From Ailanthus altissimus (taxonomy: Eukaryota; Streptophyta; Magnoliopsida; Sapindales; Simaroubaceae): a DNA stretch of 64,000 bases. Within the stretch, counting starts at the first letter, position 1; each line of letters starts with the position of its first letter. The notes beneath the pieces were generated by a model. It was given only the letters and a program-made list of their open reading frames with translations, searched no databases and was not told where the DNA came from. The position numbers were made by a program, and so were the translations under genes. The stretch is from contig OX327684.1 in the NCBI GenBank assembly GCA_946807835.1, forward strand, positions 13,850,501 to 13,914,500, written 5' to 3'. Below, one piece after another: positions 51,374-61,533 of the stretch.

Positions 51374-51535
51374 TAAGTGATGGAGGAAATATACGAATAT
51401 GTATTAAGCTTAGCTTGTATAGTTCAACGCACCATTTTATAATTTTTGTAATGTGTGTTGGGCATCATCTATGAACTTACGGAAGAGTTTCATAAGAAAA
51501 ACGGGTGTGAACATAGGGAGTCCCTGTTAGGATTT
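51374..51535 (+). repeat. Dispersed repeat Y, right part
   Basis: Starts TAAGTGATGGAGG and aligns with 52549-52700 (shared ATACGAATATG, GAGTTTCATA, GGGAGTC/GAGAGTC). It is the continuation expected after the inverted left half at 49435-49930. Confidence 0.7.
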
Positions 51536-51959
51536 GTGCTTATGTAGCATCCCATTTTGTATAAATATATAATGGTAGTATTTATATAATTATCATTTCT
51601 AATAAAATCGTTAATATTATTTATTATTAAATGATAAGATACTTGTAACGTTTCAGACATTATATGATCTGAAGGAGTTCAGATCTGGTATAAAAGAGTT
51701 TAGATCAATACTGAGAGTTAGCAATGCTAATAGTTAAAAATACTAACAGTTAGTAGTGCTAAGAGTTAGTGATGCTAAGAGTTAGCATGTTCATATAGTT
51801 AGTGAAATCTAAAGAGTTAGAACCTTGTCTGAAATGGGACAATGACCTAAGAATATATTAGTAATGACATGGCTGCAAAGAGTTGCGGATGGTACTAGGA
51901 AATGTCATTATGCAAGTATGTTCTCAAATATTATGTTCTTGATCTAATTTCATCGATAC
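51536..51959. other. Non-coding sequence between copies of repeat Y
   Basis: Contains a short GAGTTAG/GCTAA repeat cluster (about 51715-51800, roughly five AGTTAG units). No gene. Confidence 0.5.
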
Positions 51960-52700
51960 AGGTCTATCAGTGGAACCCATTAATATAAGATTAGTGTATG
52001 TTTATATCTAGATGGTCTAGATGGTTAGTCTTAGCAAACCATGAGCTTAGTAAGAAGCTCATATAGAGATGCAAGTATTCAGTAAGGATTAGATATTGAA
52101 CAAACTCACGAGGACCTTTAATAGATATCTCATAAAGTCGTCAATGGAAGTTCTTATGAGTTGATTAATTTTTGTGATCCTTTGACCTGAGCGCTATGGT
52201 TGACTTGTAAGTGATCCACCATGCTTTAGTTCCACACATGTTAGAAACCTTTCATTGTCTGACCGCTGAGTGTCGCTGGGTATAGTCCGATGCTCATGGA
52301 GTATAGTATATGTAGATATGGGATCCATTAGCTCATATGAGTGGGTTGTATATCCTAATGCTCCGAGATTGTATTTCAGAAAGTCTTGTGGCCACAAGCA
52401 TAAACCTCAAAAAATATATTCCGAAGAAATAAATAATATCACAAAAGTGTTTGTGGATAGTGTTTAATGAAATATAAATCTGGAGATAAGTTCATAGTTG
52501 AGCAAATAGAGATTTGATGGTGATGATCTATATCTCTGCTCTTCAAGGATATAAATGATAGAAGGATTATACGAATATGCAATAACCTCAACTTGCATAG
52601 TCTAACATGTTGATTTATAATATCCGTAACGTGTGTGTGGGACATCGTTCACGGACGTATGGAGGAGTTTCATATGACAAATCAGGTGTGGACCTAGAGA
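51960..52700 (+). repeat. Dispersed repeat Y, uninterrupted copy
   Basis: Matches the inverted copy at 49435-49930 and then, without a break, the right part at 51374-51535. It therefore shows the empty site of the TRIM insertion at about 52549-52553 (ATAAATGATAG against ATAAGT plus GTGATGG). Possibly an LTR. Confidence 0.68.
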
Positions 52701-52818
52701 GTCTCATAATATGAAGTGTACTCGTTGCACACTAGGGTAGCGAATTAGATTGAATAAATTTCAGCAAAATAGAATAATTGTTTCGGGATCCATCGGGATA
52801 TGCATTTGTCAAGACTTA

Positions 52819-53507
52819 TACAAGGACCCAAATTCCACATCGGGCAGACTCGTCCAAAGTGAAGGCCTTCTAAGGAGTGATCACGCGTACCTGTGTGAGG
52901 TGCCTTTTGGGGATGGTGATTCGTTCTACCCATAAAGGACAAAACCATGAGAGGGAAGGACGCATACGTGAACCCCAAAGTGAAAAATACCTTGCACAAG
53001 GAAGTGGGCTCTTTCATTTGGTATCAGAGCTGAGGATGACTCTGTTTCGATGGTGGAGGGTATTGTAAGGACCCAAATCTCACATCGGGCAGACTCATCC
53101 AAAGTGAAGGCCTTATAAGAAGTGATCACGCGTACCTGTGTGAGGCACCTTTTGGGGATGGTGATTTGTTCTACCCATAAAGGACAAAACTGTGAGGGAG
53201 AAGGACGCGTGCGTGAACCCCAAAGTGGACAATACCTTACACAGGAATGTAGGATCTTTTATTTGGTATCAGAGCTGAGGACAGCTCTGTTTCAATGGTG
53301 GGGGGGTATTGTAAGGACCCAAATCCCATATCGGGCAGACTCGTCCAAAGTGAAGGCCTTATAAGGAGTGATCATGCGTACCTATGTGAGGTACCTTTTA
53401 GGGATGGTGATTCGTTTTGCCCATAAAGGACAAATTCGTGAGGGGGAAAGACGCGTGCGTGAACCCCAAAGCGAACAATACCTTGCACAGGGATGTGGGC
53501 TCTTTCA
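52819..53507 (+). mobile_element. TRIM retrotransposon, tandem array 3 (three LTRs)
   Basis: LTR 52819-53016 (first bases mutated to TACAAGG), LTR 53064-53261 and LTR 53310-53507, each 198 bp. Two interiors of about 47 bp carry TGGTATCAGAGC (53019-53030 in the first) and a GGTGGAGGG or GGTGGGGGG run. Right flank GTGAG at 53508-53512 equals the left flank of array 2. Confidence 0.88.
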
Positions 53508-53714
53508 GTGAGAGTCTTGATTTATTATAGACAAATATAAATATTAGCATAATAAATACTTGAACCCATTTATAAGATTTGGTATATAATAATTGAAAGA
53601 AATAAATACTAGTTAATATATAAATGGTGATGAACTTCAATTGTTATATCTTCCGATTGGAAGCTCTTTCGTGTGAAGATTCCAAATGAGTTATAGAAAG
53701 AGTTGAATATATTC

Positions 53715-54234
53715 TTACCTCATATGTTAAGAGTGGATCCCTCTAACCTTAGCTTTTATTTTAATTGGTTAATTGAATTAATATTTGCAACAATCTTATA
53801 CTGTATTAATTGTCTTTAAAGTATTTATAATTTGTAGTTTTAATTTCACTTCTCTGTGAATCGACTCCGTTCTCAGCAAGTTATTTATTACTTTGACAAT
53901 CTTGCACTTGGGAATAAACTTCTATACTCTGGACGTGATAAGTTTTTGGCGCCCCTAACCTTCACTTGGGAATAAACTTCTATACTTCTATATTCGTATC
54001 TCATATGTCAAGAGTGGATCCTCCTAACCTTAGCTTTTATTTTAATTGGTTAATTGAATTCATATTTGCAACAATCTTATACTGTATTAATTGTCTTTAA
54101 AGTATTTATAGTTTGTAATTTTAATTCCATTTCTCTGTGAATCGATTCTCAGCAAGTTATTTATTACTTTGACAATCTTGCACTTGGGAATAAACTTCTA
54201 TACTTTGGACGTGGTAAGTTTTTGGCGCCGTTGC
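53715..54234 (+). repeat. Duplicated gypsy leader with primer-binding sites
   Basis: A block of about 240 bp (GAGTGGATCC...CACTTGGGAATAAACTTC...TTTTTGGCGCC) occurs at 53715-53957 and again at about 53996-54234. Both end in TGGCGCC. Only the second has the fuller TGGCGCCGTTGC (54223-54234). That matches the 5' part of the aspartate tRNA complement used by Athila-type gypsy elements. Confidence 0.75.
54223..54234 (+). promoter_or_regulatory. Athila-type primer-binding site
   Basis: TGGCGCCGTTGC, the start of the aspartate tRNA complement. The following bases (TAGAGA) have diverged from CGGGGA. Confidence 0.75.
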
Positions 54235-54598
54235 TAGAGAAGTGAAATTAACATCTTTTTTTGTTTTATTTTTATGGAAGGCTAAGCCTCCTAACTTGTT
54301 TTACTTTATTTATTATGTACTTGTTATTTTTATGGAAAGCTAAGTCTCCTAACTTATTTCACTTTATTTATTCACTTGTTATTTTCATGGAAGGTTAAGC
54401 CTCTTATTCTTTATTTATTAACTTTTTATTATGTAATCTAACATTGACTAATCTAACATTACTAATCTAACTTCTAATTATTTATCTTTATTTTATTTTA
54501 ATTTTAGTTTTGCCTATTTTATTTGCCTGTGTTTAATATTTTATTTTTTTTTTATTATTTGTATTATTTATTATTATTGTATTTTTTTATTTCTTTAT

Positions 54599-55070
54599 AT
54601 GAGCAGTTGGTTTCGAGATCCTAATTCTCATCGTTTGGTGAAATGTAATTTCAGAACTTCCTTTAATAATTTGTTGGATTCTCTTTCATCTTCTCATTCT
54701 TCACCAATTAACACCATGAGCGAAAATCAAATTGAGGGACTCATAGACCCAGGGGACAATCAGTCCCAACATAATGATCATAACCGACCTATGACAGTTA
54801 AAGATTACATGAACCCTACACGAAACCGGTGCACCATTTTGCTTAATTTTTCCTTCGGATGCAACACATTTTAATTTTAAGCTAGACATTATCTAACTTT
54901 TGCCCACTTTTATGGCTTAAATGTAGAAAACCCTTATCTACATCTATGAGAATTTGAAGAAGTGTGTAACACGTATAATTACCAAAATTTTAGCATAAAC
55001 ACAATTCGACTTAAGTTTTTCCCTTTTTATTTAAAAGATAAAGCTAAAATTACAACATTAAACCCTGTGA
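54599..55070 (+). pseudogene. Athila-like gypsy Gag, 5' part, broken
   Basis: Gag is the capsid protein of the element. After MSSWFRDPNSHRLVK and a Ser-rich stretch, the frame reads RPMTVKDYMNPTR, the conserved opening of Athila-type Gag. A frameshift and stops follow. The family continues as FYGLNVENPYLHL, FEEVCNTYNYQNFSIN and IRLKFFPFYLKDKAKI (retrotransposon gag domain) up to about 55065. The rest of gag is missing because another element begins at about 55071. It lies about 365 bp after the primer site, as expected. Confidence 0.8.
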
Positions 55071-55724
55071 TAGGTCCAGAGAAGACACTTGACCCACCAG
55101 GTAGGGGTCACATACCTCTCCAGCTTTCGCATCACAGGGAGCAAGAAGCCTAGATCCTCATTAGCTTCCAAAACCAGCATGAAAGCAGTTATGCGGGAAA
55201 GACCTTCGCTGGATGACGACCCTTCTTGCCTCTTAGGGTTGAGCACCACCGCAGCTTGCCCAGTCAGAGTTGTTTACGTTAAGGGGTGAGCCGGTTAACT
55301 CTTCCCCTTGTTTTGATTTTGGGAGGTAGGGATATCTAGCTATCGGAAAGTCTGAGTAGAGGCTCGCTTTCTCCTTGAAGTATTGTCTTGGACTTGCCCC
55401 CAATCCGAGAAGTTGGGCTTCATGTGGTCCTTTTCTCGCAGCCCTTCCTGTCACAGTCTGACCAGGTGACCCCTTTTCATGGGATGGCCCCATCACTTGG
55501 CTTATCCTAAGCCATGGCCAATAGTATCCCCATGACGCTACCAGGGTTTAGAGGACCCTAACCTTCTGAGGAAGAGCCTTCGATCCGGCTCTGTTTTCTC
55601 CTCTCTTAACTGCCTTGTTCAGATATCCTTGTATAATACATAAGGTAAGCTCATGAAGTGTTGAGGAAAGATTAGTTCAAGGAAAAAAAAAGTACTTACT
55701 TCGAATGCGGGGCAGCTATGGCAT

Positions 55725-57051
55725 TGATAAGGGCGTAAAAGCATTAGTATAATTTGTACCCAACTTTTGTATTTTGCTCTAAATTATAAATATTTAGCTA
55801 TTTAATTATGGTTTTTGATGATAAATAGATGCATGATGGAAAATATGATGCACAGAAACAAACGGGAGGTGAATCAAACGTCAAACGAAGAAGTTACGCT
55901 CAAAATACAAAAGTAGCAACAGAGCTGAGCGCCGCAGCGCCCAGCGACTGAGCGCCACGGCGCCCAGGTTAGTAGCTGAGCGTTGCGGCGCTCGAGGTGG
56001 CAAACAGTGTTGAAAAATAGTATTTTACTACAGTAACTCGTAAACAGTATTTTGAAGACAAAAACTTATAAATAGAAAGCAAAAAACCCTAAAAGGGGGA
56101 GAGAAAAAGAGAGAAAAGAGGCAAAAACTTAGAGAGAGAATTCACAACACAAATCAAAGATCAAAGCCAAAGATTGAAGAACTAAGATCAAGATTCAAGC
56201 TTCAAGTCAAGATTGAGGGAGAAGTACATCAAGGAGTCACTTTGATTAGTTTTTCTTTTCTTTCTTTATCATTATGTTCTCTTTCTTGTTGATCTTTATG
56301 AATTAGTTTGATACTTTTGATTTTGTGATGGGTTAATTTATTCATCTAGGGTTAGACTATGTGAACCTAATATGAATTTGGATTGTGTCAAATTTTATTT
56401 TATGAACTTGATAAATTCAATTGATTCATTCTATCTTGTGTTTAATACTTTCATTATACTTGATCAATATTTTGAATGATTGAAGAACCATGATGAACTC
56501 GACGGATGGATTCATGTGTTTAGCCTAGGATAGTTTGATGCATGATCATAGGGTAACAATTATGAGTTCCATCTAGGATAGACATATACCTAGGTGGCAT
56601 GTATGGTATATTTAGACTTGATCTTAATGAATTATATTCTAATTTGATTACCATAGACATATAGGTGATTGTTAGAATGCGTAATATAGTCACTTGACCA
56701 TCGACAGAGGCTTGTGATGAGATTAGTGTCTAAACCAATTAATTGATATTAAGGGATTAACTAAGTGGTTAATGAATCTAATAAAATACTAGGGGACGAG
56801 TCAAAACCCTAGATTATCTTTATTTGTTAATTCTACTCTTTACTTTTGTTTAGTTAATTGAAAGAATTAAATTAGTTAAATAAATTTCAGATTGTGATCT
56901 TCTGAATAAAAGTTAAGTAGGTATAATTTTAGTACTTGATTTATAGAATTAGATTGCACAGTCCCTGTGGGATCGATATCTGGACTTAAAATCCTATATT
57001 ACTTGATACGATAGCGTGCACTTGCGCTTAACTACTATAGTACACCAATCA
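55725..57051 (+). mobile_element. Solo gypsy LTR
   Basis: Begins TGATAAGGGC, ends CACCAATCA, and is flanked by GGCAT (55720-55724) and GGCAC (57052-57056), a 5-bp target duplication with one change. The 3' part holds AGTCCCTGTGGGATCGATAT and a following GTGCACTTGCGC, typical of Athila-type LTR ends. A GC-rich module (55923-56000) and a run of AGAGAGAAA follow the start. One LTR without interior is what remains after recombination between two LTRs. TATA-like TTATAAATAG near 56047. Confidence 0.82.
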
Positions 57052-57245
57052 GGCACGAAGGTAACCATGCTCGATCCAACAAAGCTGGCTGGTGATAGCA
57101 ATTTCTGAACCAGACAAATGTGCTGAAATGCGTTGGTTATCCAATTTAGGGCTTGCTCGAATACCTCTATGTCAGTAGCCTAGGTCACTGTTAGAAAAGA
57201 AAAAAAAAGGCAGAGATGTCAGCCGAGCTAAAAATTTTTTTTTTA

Positions 57246-58523
57246 CTACAACAAGAAAAAGACCTGCATCCGCAGAGAAGCCAGCAAAGACGACCCACTC
57301 TTCCTTATCTCTCTTGGGGACTCTTTATCCCTATTCTCTCCTAACGAAAAATCACTCTCCTTCCAGTCTTTCACGGAAGTAGGTCGACCGGAGACTGGGT
57401 TTTGAAGACTATGGAAAGAAAAATAGTAGAAGCCCATTTGGCTCTTAGCGTTGCTCCTAAAGTGATATAGGTGGAATAGCTTCTGAAAAATTGGGAAGAG
57501 ATTGCTCTGTCTTTACCCACAGGATGAACAGACCCGCTAATACTCTTTAGGAATTGGGCCCTAATTAGGACGGAGCTATCCCTAGGCAGGCCAGCATCTT
57601 AATGAAGTAACGTTACATGGGAAGCATGAGGCCCAGCCTAAAGAACTCCATATGGACAACCACTTTACCGCTGATGGGGCTGCTCAGGTAATCCTCATTG
57701 ATAGGCAATGTAAGAGTGACCGACTCAAGAATAACGTAAGAATGCCTAATAAGGTCCAGGTTAGTCTCGTTCCAGCAGGACGTACAGTATCTAGTGTCCA
57801 ATTCGAACCCTACCACCTCTACGTCATTGGCCCTTTCAGGGTCCATTAGATCGTTACCCTCCCCTAGGGGTGGGAAAATTTCTCGAATCTGACCCGTCCT
57901 GAAATTTTGGATCGGGATGAAAACGAAAATAGGTTCGGGATAGAATTTTCTATCCCGAACAGGTTGAGTAGGGTTTGGGAAATTCTAGAACCCAAACTGG
58001 AATTTCCCAACTTGAACTTTTTTTTTAATTTTATTTTTTTAAAATTTCAATTAAATTTTGTCTCATTTTTTATTCTTTTAATTCCAAATTAAATTTAATT
58101 TTGTTTCATTTTTTAAATTAAATTTGAAAATTCCCGATCCGTCCTATCCCTAAATCAAAACTACATCGTTTCAAAATAATTTTTTTAAAAAAAAATAGAA
58201 TTTCCCTACCCGACCCGACCTATCCCGAGGTCGGGTCAAGATTTATCCCGACCCAAAACGTGTCCCAAACGGGACACGTTTTGGCGTCTCGATCGGGTTC
58301 AGGTAAGGGTCGAGAATTTTAAAACCTGACTCGAACCCAAAAATGTTCACCCCTACCCTCTCCTTCCCTGGTACTTGAGATCGGCTCAGCCTTGTTAAAG
58401 ACTACTCCTGACGAATAAGGCACGTCAACTGCTAAGGTGGACACACCCTCACTAGATTTGGCCCCACTACCCCCTCTTGATCAGTGGGATCTCAGAGGTC
58501 AATTGCTCCTCCTCTTCAGCCAT
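57246..58523 (-). pseudogene. Antisense ORF of a gypsy element (PF04195-like), broken
   Basis: The likely start is the ATG at 58523 (MAEEEEQLTSEIPLIKRG). A frameshift in a G run follows, then GAKSSEGVSTLAVDVPYSSG to TREGEG. There the frame is cut by the hAT element at 57865-58355 and resumes at 57860 (MDPERANDVEVVGFELDTRY, SYVILESVTLTLPINEDY, FFRLGLMLPM). Further down, with stops, come LGIAPS-LGPNS-RVLAGLFILW and, near 57246-57437, GFYYFSFHSLQNPVSGRP and VKDWKESDFSLG. The order matches the N-terminal domain called 'putative gypsy type transposon'. I recall no established function for these proteins. Several stops and a frameshift make it a pseudogene. Confidence 0.7.
57865..58355. mobile_element. 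Non-autonomous hAT element (MITE)
   Basis: 491 bp. Ends are TAGGGGTGGGAA (57865-57876) and TGTTCACCCCTA (58344-58355), imperfect inverted repeats. Flanks CCCTCCCC (57857-57864) and CCCTCTCC (58356-58363) are an 8-bp target duplication with one change. Ends and subterminal text (GAATTTTCTATCCCGAA, GGGTCGGGTT-like motifs) resemble the 5.1-kb hAT element at 582-5688. It encodes nothing and would depend on a related transposase. Confidence 0.88.
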
Positions 58524-59529
58524 GTTTATGGCTGAAAATTTTAAGTTGTCTAGAGAAGCCACTAAAGCAAAATAACGTTTCCTAAAAAGGCTATTGACGC
58601 AACCACACCTAGAAAAAAATGAAAGCAGACAACAAATATTAGAATTGGAAATACTAAGGCAACCAAAGCAAGGAAATAGTGACAAAAGCACAGAAATGGC
58701 CTAAAAGACTAAAATATTGCCCAGGAAACAAAGGCAATGATGAACACAACAAATGAAAGAGTATTGAAGAAAAAACTTCAGAAAAAGAGAAAGACAAAAC
58801 AAGCACACACTCACCAAGAGGATGCACAGAAATAAAAAATCGGCAGTGATAGCCACTGAGAATCTATTAAACAAGTAAAGAATGACTTCAAGGAGGCGAA
58901 GTGGCAACAACGCAGCAGAAGGACGACAAAGGAGAAAAATATAGAATAAAGGGTTAAGTGAAGAAGAAAACAACAATTTATATGCAACAGGGAAAATATT
59001 AGGCTATCTAGATTGAATGAATAGACGAGATCAACTGAAAAATCGAAGAGACACGTATTGAGAAAAGATGGCGACACCTTAAGTTTCTAGGCATATTTAA
59101 TACGCCTGGTCAAAAACCTGTGATCCAGACCGATAAATCTAGTAGATTGATGGTCCAGATTACTGCGGCCAACCAAACGCCACTTAGAGAACAGAAAAAG
59201 CACAACCACACAATCGAGAGCAGATCAGCAGGTAACAGTGAATTCTTTATTCGAGAAGCTTCTCACACTCGCTAAAGCTGACTCTTGAAAAGACTTGTCA
59301 TTATTATTTAAAAAGTTATGATATAGGCACATATTACATGGTAGTAACTCTTCGAACAACTATGACATTATCACACCAAGCTAAACAGCCTTGACATCCC
59401 CAACCACAGCTACGCACTTAAAGACAGTCCACTCCCAGAAAACCCGTTTGGACCAGCTCGAATAAAGTGACAAACCAACTGAAGTGAGGAAAACCAACAA
59501 AGATCAGAAGGACGGTTCATACCTCCAGG

Positions 59530-60475
59530 CTCAAGAAATTGGTGGACCCTTATTCCCCCTTGAAAAACTCCTCTGGGCCTAAGGCCTCTAGGCTCAAGAA
59601 AATTCGACCCTCAAGCACCCAGCCAAGAAAACTTTCTGAGGGACAGCCTTTTTCGAAGCCCACCACTCTTCACAGAATGGCGCACTATGAGGATAAGCCC
59701 ACGATGACAGCCGCCAGGTCAAGTCCTAACATAGTTAGACTTACAGGATTTGTTCAAAATCAAAAGACTTGGTCGAAAAACTAAAACACCTGCTTGGCAT
59801 GACAGGCAATAATACAACCAAAATCATCATTCGTATACTAATCGAATCGGCTCTTCGCGATGAACATGATCAAACATAGACACTAGGATAGCACGGCTGT
59901 TTGTCGAACAAGTATAGTCAAGTCACTAGAAGATCTCTTAGGAAGACCTTGAACCACATCAGAGTTGAACAGGAATTGATTGCTAAAAGACCAATCCAAG
60001 TAAATCCATCTTAGCTTTACTTAACCAAATCCACCGACGGAGTAGGTATAAAGAATATGCCAAGAATATGCTTAAATGGATGTTAGAAAGATACTTGGCG
60101 TGTGTTAGAAGCACAACAGAAATAGGGTTAGAGGCGAGATAGAAGATCTATAAAAGAATATTTGGCGTATAACAGAAGTACAGCAAAGGCGGAATACCCG
60201 AAGTCCCCTTCTCCGAAAAGATTGTACTATAAGAAAGAAGGAAAAGCAAGAGGAAGGATAATGAAAAATTTATCTGTGAAAATGTTCTATAAAAGAACAA
60301 AATAGAAGAGAAAGATTTCTTTTTGGCTCTTTCATTCTAAACATATTTTTCACTCCTTGTCTTATCGAATTCCTACTTTAAAGACCCCTTTCTGACTTAA
60401 GTATCGGGAAGTCTTCATTGAAATCCACTCCGACGAGATCATAATGAGAGTTGTGTTAGTGTTTTGCAGGTCTTA
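59530..60475 (+). repeat. Gypsy (Tat-type) LTR, probable 3' LTR
   Basis: TATA box TCTATAAAAG at 60286-60295 (another-like box near 60147). Then GGCTCTTTCATTC, a TTATCGAATTCC segment, GACTTAAGTATCGG and TTTTGCAGGTC near 60461. This run of motifs is typical of the 3' half of Tat-lineage LTRs. The left edge is uncertain; GGGCCTAAGGCC near 59575 may be near it. Confidence 0.5.
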
Positions 60476-60490
60476 TTATAGGTAATGAGG

Positions 60491-61533
60491 AAGAAGATCT
60501 GAGCTCATGCAAACAAGCCCAACCAAGACGAGACTCAAGAACCGATTCCTACTAACAAATAAATTCAAAACTCGTTGGCTCGAAGAACAATTTTTTCTAA
60601 TCAATATATTCAATAATGTGTAACCAACCAAACTATTATTTCAAAAGAGTTTTTTTAATTGACAATCAAACAATCAATGAATTTGTTTTTTTAAAAAAAC
60701 TCCACTTTTAAGAATTTTTTTTTAAATATAATGAATTTAAACTTATGTATAAAAAATTAATTTTTTAAAATTTAAATATAAATTTTATAAATATCTTTTT
60801 TAATAATTTAATAACAAATAAACACTTTTAACAATGTGTAATGAAATGATCTAATACTTAAAAAAAGACTCATTTAATTGATAATCAAACTATTTTTTAA
60901 AATATTATTTCTAAAAATTCTATTCAAAAAATCTAATTAAACAAACCTATTAAAAAAATATTTATGATATTTTTATTGTAGTGCTCAGTGCTATAAGAAT
61001 GCAACTGAATTGTTAAAAACTGGCATCAACTCAATATTGTAGTAATATTATAAATAGTACTACATTTTACAAAATTAAAATATAATGTCTAATATATCAT
61101 TAAAGTTAATAAAATATAATATTTAATGTAATTATTGATTAGAAAAAATAATTTTGTGGGCTAACAAATTTTAAATTTAGTTTATTGCAAGAATCAGTAC
61201 ACTGGGCTTTGTTTTATTGGGCTTGAGGCTCCAATCTCATTGGAATTCTCTTCCATTGTAATGGTGGCAAACACTTATAAAACACTGAAATTATTGTTAA
61301 AACCTTGCCATGGTGGGTTCCAGCGAAAACTTTTCGATGCTTAAATCAAGTATGGACTTTTTAGTGAGATTATGGGAGTAAAAGAGAACAAAATTGAAGA
61401 AATAAAACACAAGAATTGGATACCAAAGTTGTCTATGTCCCTTATGTGTGGTTTTATCTCCTTTTTAAAGCAACGGTCTTCTTGAAATATTTCTTATGTT
61501 TATGCTTATCTTCACCTGTATTTGTGGTTGTTT
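60491..61533. other. AT-rich intergenic sequence
   Basis: No gene seen. Around 61195-61320 the sequence is less AT-rich and contains GGGCTT motifs, but no frame or splice pattern was convincing. Confidence 0.5.

Larger units (their letters stand above)
55071..60490 (+). mobile_element. 3' part of a Tat-type gypsy element with antisense ORF
   Basis: A GC-richer block that starts abruptly inside the Athila gag. Its minus strand carries a gene of the 'putative gypsy type transposon' family (57246-58523), and its right end carries a plus-strand LTR (about 59530-60475). Tat-lineage gypsy elements can carry an extra, often antisense, frame between pol and the 3' LTR, which fits this order. Pol itself is not seen. 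It is interrupted by a solo LTR and by a short hAT element. The exact left end and the 5' half were not found, so the limits are approximate. Confidence 0.55.

Noticed and set aside
49430..52467. Similar short frames with SCGHKHK at 49430-49615 (minus) and 52270-52467 (plus) as a conserved gene
   Set aside because: The resemblance follows from the two copies of repeat Y. The frames start and stop at different points and have different ends.
48573..53364. Several open frames of 60-117 codons within the TRIM arrays on both strands
   Set aside because: They recur with the repeat unit, overlap each other in opposite strands and have no family motif. TRIM elements are non-coding.
48519..53507. 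CRISPR-like or satellite reading of the regular 198-bp and 47-bp spacing
   Set aside because: This is plant nuclear DNA. The 198-bp units have LTR ends, and the spacers are near-identical primer-site and purine-tract sequences, not diverse spacers.
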